From Anabaena sphaerica FACHB-251 (GTDB lineage: Bacteria > Cyanobacteriota > Cyanobacteriia > Cyanobacteriales > Nostocaceae), in assembly GCF_014696825.1 (NCBI RefSeq), contig NZ_JACJQU010000002.1, positions 248,001 to 312,000 on the forward strand: a DNA stretch of 64,000 nt. The letters are read 5' to 3'. The first letter of the stretch is position 1; each line of letters starts with the position of its first letter. This document shows positions 8,290-17,869 of this stretch, piece after piece. Both the position numbers and the translations under genes were made by a program. The notes beneath the pieces were generated by a model. It was not told the DNA's origin, searched no databases, and was given only the letters and a program-made list of their open reading frames with translations.

Positions 8290-10467
8290 ATGCTTCAGTA
8301 TCCCCACCTTGAAAAAGCCTTAAAACATCACTTTGGTTATGATCAATTTCGCCCTGGACAAAGGCAAATTATCGAAGATGCGCTGCAAAATCGAGATTTA
8401 ATGGTAGTGATGCCCACAGGTGGTGGTAAATCTTTATGCTTTCAATTGCCTGCACTGTTAAAACCAGGTTTAACAGTAGTAGTATCACCGTTAATAGCAT
8501 TGATGCAAGACCAAGTGGAAGCACTGCGAACTAATAATATTTCTGCCACATTTCTGAATAGTAGCCTTAACACCTATAAAGTTCGCTCTCGTGAAGAAGC
8601 GATTATGAATGGTAAAGTAAAATTACTTTATGTTGCCCCAGAACGCCTTGTTAGTGACAGATTTTTGCCGCTTTTAGATGTAGTTAAAGAAAAAATCGGC
8701 ATTGCTAACTTTGCTATTGATGAAGCCCATTGTGTTTCTGAATGGGGACATGATTTTCGTCCTGAATATCGTCAGTTAATTTTACTCAGAAAACGTTATC
8801 CCCAAGTACCTACTACAGCCCTAACTGCTACAGCTACAGATCGTGTTAGGTCTGATATTATTCAACAATTAGGTTTAAAACAACCGAGTATTCATATTGC
8901 CAGTTTTAACCGCCAAAATCTTTATTATGAAGTTCGTTCTAAAAGTAAACAGGCTTATGCAGAATTATTAGAAATAGTTAGAGAAAATGAAGGTTCAGGA
9001 ATCATCTATTGTTTAACCCGCAAAAAAGTTGATGAATTAACTTTTAAGTTACAAAAAGATAAAGTTGCGGCTTTGCCATATCATGCTGGTTTAAGTGATG
9101 AAGAACGCTCCAAAAATCAAACTCGATTTATTCGGGATGATGTGCGGGTGATGGTAGCGACAATTGCTTTTGGTATGGGTATTAATAAACCCGATGTGAG
9201 GTTTGTGATTCATTCTGACTTACCTCGTAATTTAGAAAGTTATTATCAAGAATCTGGTCGTGCAGGGAGAGATGATGAACCTTCACGGTGTACGCTATTC
9301 TTTAGCTTTGGCGATGTGAAAACGATTGAGTGGAGTATTAATCAAAAAACCGATCCCCAAGAACAGTTAATAGCTAAACAGCAACTACGTCAAGTAATTG
9401 ATTATGCAGAAGGAACAGACTGTAGACGCACAATTCAATTAAGTTATTTTGGGGAAAGATTTCCTGGTAATTGTGGCAATTGTGATAATTGTCTTTATCC
9501 CAAACCTGTGCAGGATTGGACAATTGAAGCCATGAAGTTTTTATCTTGTGTGGCTAGGTGTAAAGAAAGATATGGAATGGTTTATATTATTGATGTGTTG
9601 AGGGGGGCGAAAAATCAGAAAATTGCCCTCAATAAACATGATGAATTATCTACTTATGGAATAGGTAAAGATAGAACAGTAGATGAATGGCGAATGTTAG
9701 GAAGATCACTTTTGCATCAAGGTTTATTAGAACAAACTCCCGATGGTTATTCTGTTTTGAAACTTAACCCCTTGAGTTGGGAAGTAATGAGAAAACAGCG
9801 TACCGTTTCCATTGCTGTTCCTGTCGCTCAAAAGATTAATTTAGAAGATGGAAATACTAAAGCGGCCGAAGTAGAAATTCTCATGAACAGATTGCGAATT
9901 CTCCGTAAACAACTAGCCGATGAACAAGCTGTTCCACCTTATGTGATCTTTCATGATTCTACCCTGAAATTAATGGCGCAAGTACAACCTAAAACTTTAT
10001 ATGAATTTGGCGAACTTTCTGGAGTAGGTAGTCACAAATTAGCTCAATATGGTGATAAATTCTTGGCAGAAATTCAAGCTTATCGCCAAGAACAAAATTT
10101 ACAAATACCAAAAAATAATCCAGTTTATTACCCAGCAGTTGATAACTTCCCATCTGATACCGAATCAAGCACATTAGAGTTATATCAACAAGGTTTAACC
10201 ATTGAAGAAATTGCTCAAGAACGCAACGTCAGAACTTCTACAATTATCAAACATCTATCAGATTTAATTGAAAAAAATCAACCCGTAGATTTAAATCAAT
10301 TAGTACCTTTAGAACATCAAAAAAAAATTTGGCAAGTCTTAGAAGTTCTCGGTGATATTTCCTTAACACCTATTCGGGAAAATTTGGGACAAAGCTACAC
10401 CTTTGACGAAATTCGTTTAGTTAGAGCTAGATGGCGACGGGAAAAACGCAAAACTGAGTTATCATAG
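8290..10467 (+). CDS. recQ: ATP-dependent DNA helicase RecQ
   Basis: Superfamily 2 3'-5' helicase acting in recombination and fork repair. Visible motifs: motif I PTGGGKSLCFQ (res 42-52), motif II DEAH (144-147), aromatic-rich loop SEWGHDFRPEY, motif VI YYQESGRAGRDD. A zinc-binding CRRTIQLSYFGE...CGNCDNC segment follows, then a winged helix, an HRDC domain (about 535-610) and a C-terminal helix-turn-helix ending. 725 residues is typical for cyanobacterial RecQ. Confidence 0.95.
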   Translation: MLQYPHLEKALKHHFGYDQFRPGQRQIIEDALQNRDLMVVMPTGGGKSLCFQLPALLKPGLTVVVSPLIALMQDQVEALRTNNISATFLNSSLNTYKVRSREEAIMNGKVKLLYVAPERLVSDRFLPLLDVVKEKIGIANFAIDEAHCVSEWGHDFRPEYRQLILLRKRYPQVPTTALTATATDRVRSDIIQQLGLKQPSIHIASFNRQNLYYEVRSKSKQAYAELLEIVRENEGSGIIYCLTRKKVDELTFKLQKDKVAALPYHAGLSDEERSKNQTRFIRDDVRVMVATIAFGMGINKPDVRFVIHSDLPRNLESYYQESGRAGRDDEPSRCTLFFSFGDVKTIEWSINQKTDPQEQLIAKQQLRQVIDYAEGTDCRRTIQLSYFGERFPGNCGNCDNCLYPKPVQDWTIEAMKFLSCVARCKERYGMVYIIDVLRGAKNQKIALNKHDELSTYGIGKDRTVDEWRMLGRSLLHQGLLEQTPDGYSVLKLNPLSWEVMRKQRTVSIAVPVAQKINLEDGNTKAAEVEILMNRLRILRKQLADEQAVPPYVIFHDSTLKLMAQVQPKTLYEFGELSGVGSHKLAQYGDKFLAEIQAYRQEQNLQIPKNNPVYYPAVDNFPSDTESSTLELYQQGLTIEEIAQERNVRTSTIIKHLSDLIEKNQPVDLNQLVPLEHQKKIWQVLEVLGDISLTPIRENLGQSYTFDEIRLVRARWRREKRKTELS

Positions 10468-10496
10468 CTGCACCATTTTCACAGTTATCAGTTATT

Positions 10497-10619
10497 AGGA
10501 CTGACGCACGTGTCACACCAAACATCTCTGCTAGGGTGGGTCAGATGTCACAGATCTGTTTACTGACATGATTTATGCAGTCTGATGCACCCTACTAATA
10601 TTCCAGTTGCGTAAGTCCT
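10497..10619. mobile_element. MITE-like element with AGGACTxACGCA terminal inverted repeats
   Basis: The left end AGGACTGACGCAC and the right end GTTGCGTAAGTCCT (reverse complement AGGACTTACGCAAC) form imperfect inverted repeats around about 95 nt with no ORF. This is the size and form of a non-autonomous miniature element. It starts about 30 nt after recQ. No flanking duplication is clear, so exact borders are uncertain. Confidence 0.55.
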
Positions 10620-10622
10620 GAT

Positions 10623-10796
10623 TTATGAAAAACTGGGAATTTCTGGACTAGGTTCTGATGCAGGAATAGTAATCTGAGGTTCTTCCTGATTTATTTGATT
10701 CTTTTTGGTAATAAAAATTATGGATAGTAATTTAGGTAAAACCAGACAGACAACCGTATTTAACAAAGTTAAAAGTATGCCATCTATTAAACTCAT
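10623..10796 (-). CDS. small single-pass membrane protein (57 aa)
   Basis: Translation gives MSLIDGILLTLLNTVVCLVL, then PKLLSIIF, a KK-rich turn and a Pro/Glu tail ending PEIPSFS. One transmembrane helix is predicted by eye. A good Shine-Dalgarno AAGGGAG lies about 7 nt before the ATG, which supports real translation. A diverged copy occurs at 11230-11484 on the same strand. No family recognised. Confidence 0.55.
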   Translation of the reverse strand: MSLIDGILLTLLNTVVCLVLPKLLSIIFITKKNQINQEEPQITIPASEPSPEIPSFS

Positions 10797-11229
10797 ATAT
10801 TATTCTCCCTTGTGAAAATTGGTTGTAAATATTATCTAGTATGAACTAGAACGTTTATGTTTGAGTAATCACCAGCTTTTAAATTCCTTTGGTTGGATAT
10901 AAGTAAATTCAATGTTTTCTTTACATAAAAATACCTATCTTAAAAATACTTCACATTAGGCATTCAATTCTCAAAAAAGAAAAGGTTCAAGGGTAAGGGT
11001 TTTTCTTTTTTCCGTTATATATATAAAACCTACTCAAAGAGCATAACGTATAAATTAATTAACAATACTCCTTGTCAGCTATGTATTAACCCAGAAATTT
11101 TTGGTTGATGTTACAGATGATCCGTTAAACTTACTCATATCCTCATAATAGGTAATTATTTATTCAGATATGAGTAGTTTTAGATAGATATTTTGTTGAT
11201 TCAGTTCCTAGCCCTAAAAAGTGAGCCAT

Positions 11230-11484
11230 TTATTCTCCGACACGAGGAGAACACTGGGAACAAAATTGAGGGCTAAATTTACAGAATTGGCTCCGAGTAA
11301 TCGGGTAAACTGTACAATAGGGAAAACTAGTAATTTCTATCTTGGTTGTATTCAACCGAGAATCCATTATTGAAGGTTTACGTGGTTTAGTTTTGAAAGA
11401 CAACAGCATAGATAGAAACTTGGGAAAGCTTAGACAAGCAACAGCACTGATGATAGTGATTAATAAGGCATCGATTAAACCGAT
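11230..11484 (-). pseudogene. diverged second copy of the 57-aa membrane-protein ORF, start codon ATC
   Basis: The frame reads IGLIDALLITIISAVACLSF, then PKFLSMLLSFKTKPRK, and aligns residue by residue with MSLIDGILLTLLNTVVCLVL of the 10.7-kb ORF; the upstream GGGGG also aligns with that ORF's Shine-Dalgarno. The aligned start codon is ATC rather than ATG and a TGA lies three codons upstream, so there is no standard start. The tail differs, is Cys-rich (FPYC, SQFCKFSPQFCSQC) and ends RVGE. Most likely a degenerating paralogue; translation from the internal ATG is the alternative. Confidence 0.45.
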
Positions 11485-11827
11485 AAGTAATCACCCCCTT
11501 GAGAAATGAAGCGGTAACAAGCCATAATTCATAATTCATAATCAAATATTTTAGAGCAACCCTGTTTTTCAACTCTTGCAATTACGTTTTAGATAATTAC
11601 GACTTACGAATTACCACGAATTAATTGGTCATGGAGTAGCTTGCGCTGTAAAATACATGGAACCATGCACAGACGAAACCATTACCTTTAATCTATATAA
11701 ATGTAGTTTAGCATAAGTTTTTGTAAATACAACTGTTGAACTTGTGCTACTGTCATACACAGCCAGGAAAGCGGATACTAAATGCTGTTATTAGAAACAC
11801 AACAAATTTACTATTCCACTAAGTGTT

Positions 11828-13828
11828 ATGTCAAAAATAAAATCCGAATCTCCTTTCTTATCTAACGTCACTGAGCGAGAATACCGAGCATTACAAAGTT
11901 TGGTAGATTACACAAGTGTTGAGTCGCTGCCAGAAGTATGGCCTTTGGCTGCAAGACAATTTGGTAATACTGTTGCCCTCCACAACCCCCACGCTAACCC
12001 CGAAGTCAAGATTACGTATTCTCAGCTATCAGCCCAAATTCAACGATTTGCGGCTGGTTTGCAGGTATTAGGGGTAAATATGGGCAATGGTGAAACGTCC
12101 AGCTACGGTGAACGCATTTCCCTGATTGCAGACAACAGTCCTCGCTGGTTTATTGCTGATCAAGGTATCATGACTGCTGGGGCTGTCAACGCAGTGCGTA
12201 GCGCCCAAGCCGAACGGGAAGAACTACTATTTATTATCGCTAATAGTGGCAGTACGGCGCTGGTAGTTGAGGATATCAAAACATTCAATAAATTAGAAAC
12301 AGGTCTTAAGGACTTACCCATTAAACTGGTAGTCTTGCTTTCTGATGAAACACCACCAACAGCAGAAAATTTTCAAGTGATAAACTTTACCCAGTTGCTA
12401 GACCTTGGCAGCAACCAAACATTAGTAGCAATTAAACCAAGCGGTGATGCCTTGGCAACATTAATTTATACTTCTGGTACTACGGGTAAACCCAAGGGTG
12501 TCATGCTTTCTCACAGAAACTTGCTGCACCAAGTTAAAAGCTTGGGAGCGATAGTGCAGCCACAACCAGGAGATATAGTTCTCAGTATTCTACCGACATG
12601 GCATAGTTACGAACGTAGTGGAGAGTATTTTTTGCTTTCTCAAGGTTGCACACAAGTTTACACAAATTTACGCTTTGTCAAAGAAGATTTAAAAAAGTTT
12701 CAACCCAATTTCATGGTTGCTGTACCCCGTTTGTGGGAATCGATTTATGAAGGAGTACAAAAGCAGTTCCGCAGCCAACCAGCCAACAAACAAAAGCTGA
12801 TTGGATTTTTACTGGACATGAGCCAGAAATATATCACAGCGCGGCGCATTGCTGAAGGATTGAGTTTGACTCATGTTAATGCCTCCGCTATGGAGCGATT
12901 AGGGGCGAAAATATTAGAATTAGCTTTATCGCCCTTTCAAGCACTGGGAGAAAAATTAGTTTATGCTAAGGTGCGGGAAGCTACAGGTGGCAAAATTAAG
13001 CAAGTTATTAGTGGTGGTGGGGCGCTACCTCGACACATAGATAACTTCTTTGAAATAATTGGTGTCGAGATTTTACAAGGCTATGGCTTGACAGAAACCT
13101 CACCAGTAACAAACGCCCGTCGTCCATGGCGAAATTTGCGCGGTTCATCTGGGCAACCAATTCCGGGTACAGAAGTTAAAATTGTTGATCCAGAAACTCG
13201 TCAGCCCCTACCAGCGGGACAGCGTGGTTTAGTGCTGCTCAAAGGTCCACAAATCATGCAAGGCTATTACCAAAACCCGGAAGCGACAAAAAAAGTCATA
13301 GACGCTGAAGGTTGGTTTGATAGCGGTGATTTAGGTTGGGTAACACCCCAAAATGACTTGGTGCTAACTGGTAGGGCTAAAGATACAATTGTGTTGACCA
13401 ATGGGGAAAATATCGAACCGCAACCGATAGAAGATGCTTGTTTGCGATCGCCCTACATTGATCAAATTATGCTGGTAGGACAAGACCAGCGCAGCATCGG
13501 GGCTTTGATAGTTCCCAACCTGGAAGCCTTGGAAAAATGGGCAGAAAATCAGAATCTAAATTTAAGTACCCCGGACCAAAATCTTGCCTCAAGCAGTCAA
13601 AAAATTGACTTAGAGAGTAAAATAATCCAGGATTTATATCGGCAGGAATTGAATCGGGAAGTAAAAAACCGTCCTGGTTATCGAGCCGATGACCGCATTG
13701 GACCATTCAAACTAATTCTCGAACCCTTTTCCATCGAAAATGGCATGATGACACAAACCTTAAAAATCCGTCGTCACATTGTCATGGAACAGTATCGCGA
13801 TATTATTGACGGAATGTTTGCCAAATAA
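11828..13828 (+). CDS. aas: long-chain acyl-ACP synthetase / AMP-forming ligase
   Basis: 666-residue ANL-superfamily enzyme. The P-loop-like YTSGTTGKPKGVMLSH lies near residues 214-229, then PTWHSYER, YGLTETSP and a C-terminal GWFDSGDLGWV...LTGRAKD. It resembles the cyanobacterial enzyme that activates free fatty acids with ATP and loads them onto acyl carrier protein for recycling (slr1609-type). ACP rather than CoA as acceptor is inferred from cyanobacterial homologues. A YlqD gene follows after 38 nt. Confidence 0.9.
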   Translation: MSKIKSESPFLSNVTEREYRALQSLVDYTSVESLPEVWPLAARQFGNTVALHNPHANPEVKITYSQLSAQIQRFAAGLQVLGVNMGNGETSSYGERISLIADNSPRWFIADQGIMTAGAVNAVRSAQAEREELLFIIANSGSTALVVEDIKTFNKLETGLKDLPIKLVVLLSDETPPTAENFQVINFTQLLDLGSNQTLVAIKPSGDALATLIYTSGTTGKPKGVMLSHRNLLHQVKSLGAIVQPQPGDIVLSILPTWHSYERSGEYFLLSQGCTQVYTNLRFVKEDLKKFQPNFMVAVPRLWESIYEGVQKQFRSQPANKQKLIGFLLDMSQKYITARRIAEGLSLTHVNASAMERLGAKILELALSPFQALGEKLVYAKVREATGGKIKQVISGGGALPRHIDNFFEIIGVEILQGYGLTETSPVTNARRPWRNLRGSSGQPIPGTEVKIVDPETRQPLPAGQRGLVLLKGPQIMQGYYQNPEATKKVIDAEGWFDSGDLGWVTPQNDLVLTGRAKDTIVLTNGENIEPQPIEDACLRSPYIDQIMLVGQDQRSIGALIVPNLEALEKWAENQNLNLSTPDQNLASSSQKIDLESKIIQDLYRQELNREVKNRPGYRADDRIGPFKLILEPFSIENGMMTQTLKIRRHIVMEQYRDIIDGMFAK

Positions 13829-13866
13829 CTCCACTTGCAAACTATCAGAGTGAACGTGAAATTTTT

Positions 13867-14316
13867 ATGGATGTATCCAACCCTCAATTGCTTTTAAAGC
13901 GCGTAGTTAACGTCAAAGTTATTGTTACTCCTCTCTGGAAAGAGGAAGTACAACAGCAATTACAAGCGCAAATCAATCAACTAGATCAGCAACTGCAACA
14001 GCTAGATGTTGAAGGACAAAGAGCAATTACCGCCATTCAAAAACAGAGTTTACAACCACCAGGCCCCCAAACTCTGCAACAAATTGACAATATCCAACTT
14101 CAGGTTAATCAAAAGAAAAGTGAACTGCTAGAGCAAAAAAACCAACTACTACAAAACCTTCAGCAAGTGCAATATCTGGAGTTAGATCAGGAAGTCAACC
14201 AATTTCAAATGGAAGGCTTTTTCCGGGTAGAACCTGGTGATAACTTGATTAGCAAAATGCAAGTTGAAATTGTGCTACGTGATGGCGTTGTCGAAGAAAT
14301 TCGCGGGGATATCTAA
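13867..14316 (+). CDS. YlqD family protein
   Basis: 149 residues with a long Gln/Leu coiled coil (about 35-110), the conserved start LLLKRVVNVKVIVTPLWKEE and the end GDNLISKMQVEIVLRDGVVEEIRGD. This is the cyanobacterial YlqD architecture; function unknown. It lies 38 nt after aas, so the two may form an operon. Confidence 0.8.
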   Translation: MDVSNPQLLLKRVVNVKVIVTPLWKEEVQQQLQAQINQLDQQLQQLDVEGQRAITAIQKQSLQPPGPQTLQQIDNIQLQVNQKKSELLEQKNQLLQNLQQVQYLELDQEVNQFQMEGFFRVEPGDNLISKMQVEIVLRDGVVEEIRGDI

Positions 14317-14388
14317 AATTTAAAGGGAACAGGGAATAGGGAAGTGAGGAGGCAGAAGAAGCAGGGGAGGAAAGGGAAGATGTTTCTC

Positions 14389-14427
14389 CAGTCCCCATTC
14401 CCCAGTCCCCAGTCCCCAGTCCCCAAT
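14389..14427. repeat. tandem heptamer repeat (CCCCAGT)n
   Basis: About five direct copies of a CCCCAGT-type heptamer, typical of the short tandem repeats of heterocystous cyanobacteria. It lies in the leader of the E2 gene and accounts for the spurious N-terminal extension of that frame. Confidence 0.85.
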
Positions 14428-14520
14428 GATTTGATCAACCAAAATCCTCGTAGCAAGATACAATTCGATCTGGCAACAGCTGTTAAAGTCCATAAAATTA
14501 TTGATTCTGAAACCACCATT

Positions 14521-15828
14521 ATGAGCATTCATGAAGTATTTATGCCGGCGCTAAGTTCCACTATGACTGAGGGAAAGATTGTCTCTTGGGTGAAATCGCC
14601 GGGGGATAAAGTGGAAAAAGGCGAAACAGTGGTGGTTGTCGAGTCAGACAAGGCTGATATGGATGTGGAATCTTTCTATGAGGGATTTCTCGCTCATATT
14701 ATAGTCCCAGCTGGTGAAAGCGCCCCCATTGGTGCTGCGATCGCTTACGTTGCAGAAACAGAAGCAGAAATCGAAGCTGCTAAGGCTATGGCTGGTGGTG
14801 GAAGTGCTGTAGCGGAAACACCCGCACCCGTACCTGTGGCAGCAGCTGCTACAGTAGCCACACCTGCTACAGCCTCTCAAAATGGCTCCAACCATCGGGA
14901 AGATCGGCTGGTAGCTTCACCCCGCGCTCGCAAGTTGGCCAAAGAACTGAGAGTTGATTTAAATAGCCTTAAAGGTAGTGGTCCCTACGGTCGTATCGTC
15001 GCCGAAGATGTGGAAACTGCTGTTGGTAAAGTTCAGCAACCTACTACCCCTGCTATTACCCCAACTCAACCCGCATCACCAGCACCTGCAAAACCAACAC
15101 CTGCACCTGCCCCATCTGTACCCGCACCTGCCCCATCTATTACCAGTGCCGTTCCTGGTCAGGTAGTACCATTAACTACTCTGCAAAATGCGGTGGTACG
15201 CAATATGATGACAAGTTTATCTGTACCAACATTCCATGTTGGTTATACGATTACCACTGATGGATTAGATAAACTTTACAAACAAATTAAATCTAAAGGC
15301 GTAACCATGACGGCGCTATTAGCGAAAGCTGTAGCGGTGACATTACAAAAACATCCTTTACTTAATGCCAGCTATTCAGATCAAGGAATTGTTTATCATC
15401 CCAATATCAATGTTGCTATAGCTGTAGCGATGGATGATGGCGGTTTAATTACACCTGTGTTACAGAAAGCTGATCAAGTAGATATCTATTCTCTATCACG
15501 CAATTGGAAATCTTTGGTAGAAAAAGCCAGAGCTAAACAACTACAACCAGATGAATACAGCACTGGTACATTTACCCTGTCTAACTTGGGGATGTTTGGT
15601 GTAGATACATTTGATGCGATTTTGCCACCAGGACAAGGTTCAATTTTAGCGATCGCTGCTGCTCGTCCGCAAGTTGTAGCTACAGCAGATGGTTTATTTG
15701 GTGTGCGTCAACAAATGAAAGTTAACATTACCTGTGATCATCGCATTATTTACGGCGCTCATGCTGCCGCATTCTTGCAAGATTTAGCGAAATTAATTGA
15801 AACCAACCCTCAATCTTTGACACTGTAA
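14521..15828 (+). CDS. odhB: dihydrolipoamide acetyltransferase (pyruvate dehydrogenase E2)
   Basis: 435 residues from ATG 14521; the open frame extends upstream but only into repeat DNA, and the family begins IHEVFMPALSSTMTEGKI. An N-terminal lipoyl domain carries the lipoylated lysine in VESDKADMD (Lys44). A Pro/Ala linker, an E3-binding domain (ASPRARKLAKELRVDL, about 130-165), a second Pro/Ala-rich linker and the acyltransferase domain with DHRIIYGAH (about 406) follow. The IYGA form replaces the mitochondrial-type DG, as in plastid and cyanobacterial E2. Transfers acetyl groups to CoA in the PDH complex. Confidence 0.93.
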   Translation: MSIHEVFMPALSSTMTEGKIVSWVKSPGDKVEKGETVVVVESDKADMDVESFYEGFLAHIIVPAGESAPIGAAIAYVAETEAEIEAAKAMAGGGSAVAETPAPVPVAAAATVATPATASQNGSNHREDRLVASPRARKLAKELRVDLNSLKGSGPYGRIVAEDVETAVGKVQQPTTPAITPTQPASPAPAKPTPAPAPSVPAPAPSITSAVPGQVVPLTTLQNAVVRNMMTSLSVPTFHVGYTITTDGLDKLYKQIKSKGVTMTALLAKAVAVTLQKHPLLNASYSDQGIVYHPNINVAIAVAMDDGGLITPVLQKADQVDIYSLSRNWKSLVEKARAKQLQPDEYSTGTFTLSNLGMFGVDTFDAILPPGQGSILAIAAARPQVVATADGLFGVRQQMKVNITCDHRIIYGAHAAAFLQDLAKLIETNPQSLTL

Positions 15829-15863
15829 GCAAAACCTTGACAAACCCATAAATTTTAATTTCA

Positions 15864-15898
15864 GACTTGGAGTTTTTTTTTAATTCCAAGTTTTTTTT
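15864..15898 (+). terminator. intrinsic terminator after the E2 gene
   Basis: ACTTGGA...TTCCAAGT pairs around a T-rich loop and is followed directly by eight Ts, 36 nt after the E2 stop codon. Confidence 0.75.
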
Positions 15899-15912
15899 AT
15901 ACAAAAGGAGAT

Positions 15913-15945
15913 AGATCCCCGACTTCTAAAAGAAATAGGGGATCT
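15913..15945. repeat. AGATCCCC...GGGGATCT hairpin repeat
   Basis: An 8-bp perfect stem with a loop containing GACTTCT. It is a variant of the GACTTCTT...GTCGGGG palindromes dispersed through cyanobacterial genomes; a relative occurs at about 20550-20580 before the HAD gene. Confidence 0.55.
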
Positions 15946-16041
15946 GTGTATCAGCTATCGCGGTGTAGATGTTAACTGTTATTAATTCAAGTTACTGTGA
16001 AAGTGAGTGACATCAGTTGGTAACAAAATCAAACAAAAAAT

Positions 16042-17766
16042 ATGACAACAGAACATAGTTTAATTCTGGATATAACAACAGTTTTAACCGCTACCGCATT
16101 AGGAGGATTTTTGTCCCATCGGTTGCATCAACCTGTGATACTTGGTTATTTAGTTAGTGGTTTTGCTATTGGACCTTTTGGTTTCAAGTTATTAAGCAAT
16201 GTTGATGATATTAAATCTTTAGCAGAAATTGGTGTTGCTTTCCTGCTATTTGCATTGGGTGTAGAATTTTCTTTAGCAGAACTCAAACGAGTTAAAGAAA
16301 TTGCCATTAAAGGCAGTTTATTACAAATTGGTTTAACAATTGCCCTAGTCGCAATAGTAACAGTAATTACTGGTTGGGCTTCTGGAATTACACAAGGGAT
16401 CTTTTTAGGAGCAGTTTTATCTCTTTCTTCCACAGCAATAGTATTAAAAACACTCACCGAAAAGGGTGAAACTAATACAGTGCATGGGCAAATTATGCTG
16501 GCAATATTAATTACTCAAGATTTAGCCTTGGGTGTGATGTTAGCAATACTTCCTGCTTTGCAACAACCAGAAAATATTGCCACAGCATTAGGTTTTGCTT
16601 TAGTCAAAATTGCAATATTTGTAGTAGTTGCAATTATATTTAGTCGTTGGATAGTTCCCCGTGTTTTAAGTAATATTGCCGCGACAGAAAGCAATGAGTT
16701 ATTTCTGTTAGTTCTAATTGCTCTTTGTTTAGGAGTTGCGTTAATAACTGCACATTTGGGACTTTCCATTGCCATGGGGGCATTTGTTGCTGGTTTAATG
16801 ATTTCCGAAATTGATTATGCTGACCAGGCATTAGCCAAAATTTTACCGTTGCGAGATACATTTGCTAGTCTGTTTTTTGCATCAATTGGAATGCTGATTG
16901 ATCCGGCTATTCTCATCAACAATTTTGGCATAATTTTAGGACTCGTGGCTTTGGTTTTGTTGGGGAAAGCAGCAATTATTTTCGGAATTGTTTTAAAATT
17001 TGGCTACTCTCTCAAAAATGCTATTATAGTCAGTTTGGGAATTAACCAAATTGGTGAATTTTCCTTTGTATTAGCCTTGGTAGGTTTACAATTAGAATTG
17101 ATATCTCAACAAACCTATTCTTTATTGTTAGGAACAACAGCTATTACACTCATACTCACACCTTTATCTCTCAAAGTTGCACCTTTAATTGCCGAAAATT
17201 TAAATCAAAACCCCTTCCTAGCAAAATTCTTACAACGCTTTTCTGCACCGAAAACAATATCTATGCCAGAAACAATTACTGGTCATGTAGTGGTAGCAGG
17301 TTACGGTAGAGTTGGGCAAGTAATTGTCAACATCTTACAAACTGAAGGATATCCAGTTTTAGTCATTGAAAATAGCGAAGCATCTGTACAAAGATTGAGA
17401 TCACGCCAAATTCCTTATATTTTTGGTGATGCAGATTCTGAGTTAGTATTAGAAAAAGCACATTTAGAAACTGCTAAAGCTTTAGCTATTGCTCTTCCCG
17501 ATCCTGCTAGTACCCGCTTACTTTTAAAAAATGCTCTGGCTATTGCACCTAATTTAGATGTAATTGCTCGTTCACACAGTAACAAGGAAATTGATACTTT
17601 AACTCAAATGGGTGCAAAAGAGGTGGTACAACCTGAATTTGAAGCAGCTTTAGAGTTAGGAAATCATTTACTAAAAACCTTGGGTGCAGCAGAAAGTTAC
17701 ATCCAAACTGTTATCAAGACTATTCGCAAAGATAGATATTTAAGTGTTAGACCTGAGAAAGAATAA
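16042..17766 (+). CDS. CPA2-family cation:proton antiporter with RCK (TrkA-N) domain
   Basis: 574 residues. About twelve hydrophobic segments fill residues 5-390 (HQPVILGYLVSGFAIGPFG, LLFALGVEFSL, ITQDLALGVML, INQIGEFSFVLAL). A cytoplasmic Rossmann-type TrkA-N domain follows (VVVAGYGRVGQV, about 413 on) with NAD-binding glycines. This is the KefB/YbaL type of K+(or Na+)/H+ antiporter gated by a nucleotide-binding domain. It ends soon after the RCK-N domain. Ion specificity cannot be read. Confidence 0.9.
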   Translation: MTTEHSLILDITTVLTATALGGFLSHRLHQPVILGYLVSGFAIGPFGFKLLSNVDDIKSLAEIGVAFLLFALGVEFSLAELKRVKEIAIKGSLLQIGLTIALVAIVTVITGWASGITQGIFLGAVLSLSSTAIVLKTLTEKGETNTVHGQIMLAILITQDLALGVMLAILPALQQPENIATALGFALVKIAIFVVVAIIFSRWIVPRVLSNIAATESNELFLLVLIALCLGVALITAHLGLSIAMGAFVAGLMISEIDYADQALAKILPLRDTFASLFFASIGMLIDPAILINNFGIILGLVALVLLGKAAIIFGIVLKFGYSLKNAIIVSLGINQIGEFSFVLALVGLQLELISQQTYSLLLGTTAITLILTPLSLKVAPLIAENLNQNPFLAKFLQRFSAPKTISMPETITGHVVVAGYGRVGQVIVNILQTEGYPVLVIENSEASVQRLRSRQIPYIFGDADSELVLEKAHLETAKALAIALPDPASTRLLLKNALAIAPNLDVIARSHSNKEIDTLTQMGAKEVVQPEFEAALELGNHLLKTLGAAESYIQTVIKTIRKDRYLSVRPEKE

Positions 17767-17869
17767 ACGTCAGAAGGCAGGAGTCAGGAGTAATTAATTA
17801 CGTTCGCGTAGCGTGGCGTATGACTCCTAAGTCGTCACGCAAGCTATAGCCATAGCGTTCTATTACGAA

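Larger units (their letters stand above)
10468..11827. other. 1.36-kb gene-poor spacer between recQ and the acyl-ACP synthetase gene
   Basis: Apart from the MITE-like element and two related minus-strand small ORFs (listed separately), I see no long coding frame on either strand. The rest is AT-rich. No tRNA-like or riboswitch-like fold was recognised. Confidence 0.6.

Noticed and set aside
11387-11581. 64-aa minus-strand ORF
   Set aside because: It overlaps, in another frame, the diverged copy of the 57-aa membrane protein, whose frame is supported by similarity; this one has no support.
14344-14520. N-terminal extension of the E2 protein
   Set aside because: The codons come from the CCCCAGT tandem repeat and spacer; the E2 family starts at the ATG at 14521.
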